Shown: in pieces, positions 63,819-64,000 of the stretch | Layout: each line of letters begins with the position of its first letter | How positions within the stretch are numbered: position 1 is the first letter of the stretch | Source: CAZKRU01 sp964555235 | GTDB taxonomy: Bacteria > Verrucomicrobiota > Verrucomicrobiia > Methylacidiphilales > CAMAQI01 | Assembly (NCBI GenBank): GCA_964555235.1 | Contig: CAZKRU010000004.1 | Location: forward strand, 30,136-94,135 | Direction of reading: 5' to 3' | DNA length: 64,000 bases | Program-made: the position numbers and the translations under genes | The notes under the pieces: model-generated | Told to the model about the DNA's origin: nothing | What the model saw: only the letters and a program-made list of their open reading frames with translations | Databases searched by the model: none

Positions 63819-63956
63819 GACGCCACCACACAACATATGGACCCCATCTTCCCTCAATTGGAAAATATCCCATTGAAAACTTTGCCGGAGAGGTAATGAA
63901 GAAGCAACCTTAAAATCAACCATAAAAAGCCCCTAGACTCCCTAGATAGTCAGATA

Positions 63957-63975
63957 CCTCCGGCAAAGCCGGAGG
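63957..63975. repeat. Hairpin with 8-bp perfect stem
   Basis: cctccggc and gccggagg enclose a three-base loop. No T-tract follows on either strand, so it is more likely a dispersed palindromic repeat, or part of a terminator for a gene beyond the window, than a complete terminator. The bases from 63775 to 63956 hold no gene I can support. Confidence 0.5.
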
Positions 63976-64000
63976 CTTGAAAAGTGCGAACCGCTCAAAG

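Noticed and set aside
63732..63923. 63-codon open frame upstream of wzm on the minus strand
   Set aside because: No ribosome binding site or domain, and it covers the ops-like element and leader region.
1..64000. CRISPR arrays, transposases and phage genes
   Set aside because: None seen: no regular repeat-spacer series, no transposase or integrase motifs in the open frames.

Overview
The window reads as a chromosomal segment of a Gram-negative bacterium. The signs are a lipoprotein adaptor with a tripartite-type RND pump, a predicted outer-membrane barrel, and an ABC export system for O-antigen or capsule glycan. Base composition is moderate, but the middle of the glycan cluster (about 18-55 kb) is visibly richer in A+T than the two ends. 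Many genes lack a clear Shine-Dalgarno and start by ATGA overlap with the gene before. A member of the Verrucomicrobiota/PVC group is my guess, but no rRNA or marker gene in the window settles it.

Layout. (1) 1-1000: a tRNA-Leu(UAG) on the minus strand, a 90-bp tandem partial copy of its 3' end and flank, and a long inverted repeat; no convincing protein gene. (2) 1003-6593, plus strand: a heavy-metal efflux operon with a Cys-rich exported peptide, a DUF2490-type barrel, a CusB-like adaptor with two tandem metal-binding modules, and a CusA-like RND pump. No CusC is present. (3) 6707-7321, minus: Fe/Mn superoxide dismutase, with a bidirectional terminator between it and cusA. (4) 7450-10512: a divergent pair of an AraC-family regulator and a GH4 glycosidase with an unusual beta-sandwich C-terminal half. 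(5) 10717-12123, plus: a polyprenyl-phosphate glycosylphosphotransferase that probably starts glycan assembly. (6) 12230-63739, all minus: one unbroken run of about 47 genes for a complex surface polysaccharide, closed by a strong hairpin/T-tract terminator at 12140-12174.

The minus-strand run begins at 63739 with the ABC permease (Wzm). In its leader, 21 bases before the start codon, is a sequence identical to the core of the JUMPstart/ops element recognised by RfaH-type antiterminators. Next comes an activated-sugar cassette (about 53.8-62.9 kb): a GmhA-like isomerase, two SDR enzymes, a cytidylyltransferase-PfkB kinase fusion in reversed order relative to HldE, a split transketolase, an MDR dehydrogenase, a HAD protein, an APH-type kinase and a methyltransferase. 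Together these look like a self-supplied route to an activated heptose-like sugar. An amino-sugar set follows (DegT aminotransferase, PglD-like acyltransferase, WbuC), then a C-methyl deoxysugar set (two Zn-ribbon methyltransferases with SDRs). The ABC ATPase Wzt lies about 19 kb from its permease. The remaining half is a dense mix of about fifteen glycosyltransferases and fourteen methyltransferase domains, including five of FkbM or FkbM-like type. It also holds a Wzy/ligase-like membrane protein, an asparagine synthetase-like amidotransferase and an SGNH protein. The inferred product is a long, heavily methylated, structurally unusual glycan.
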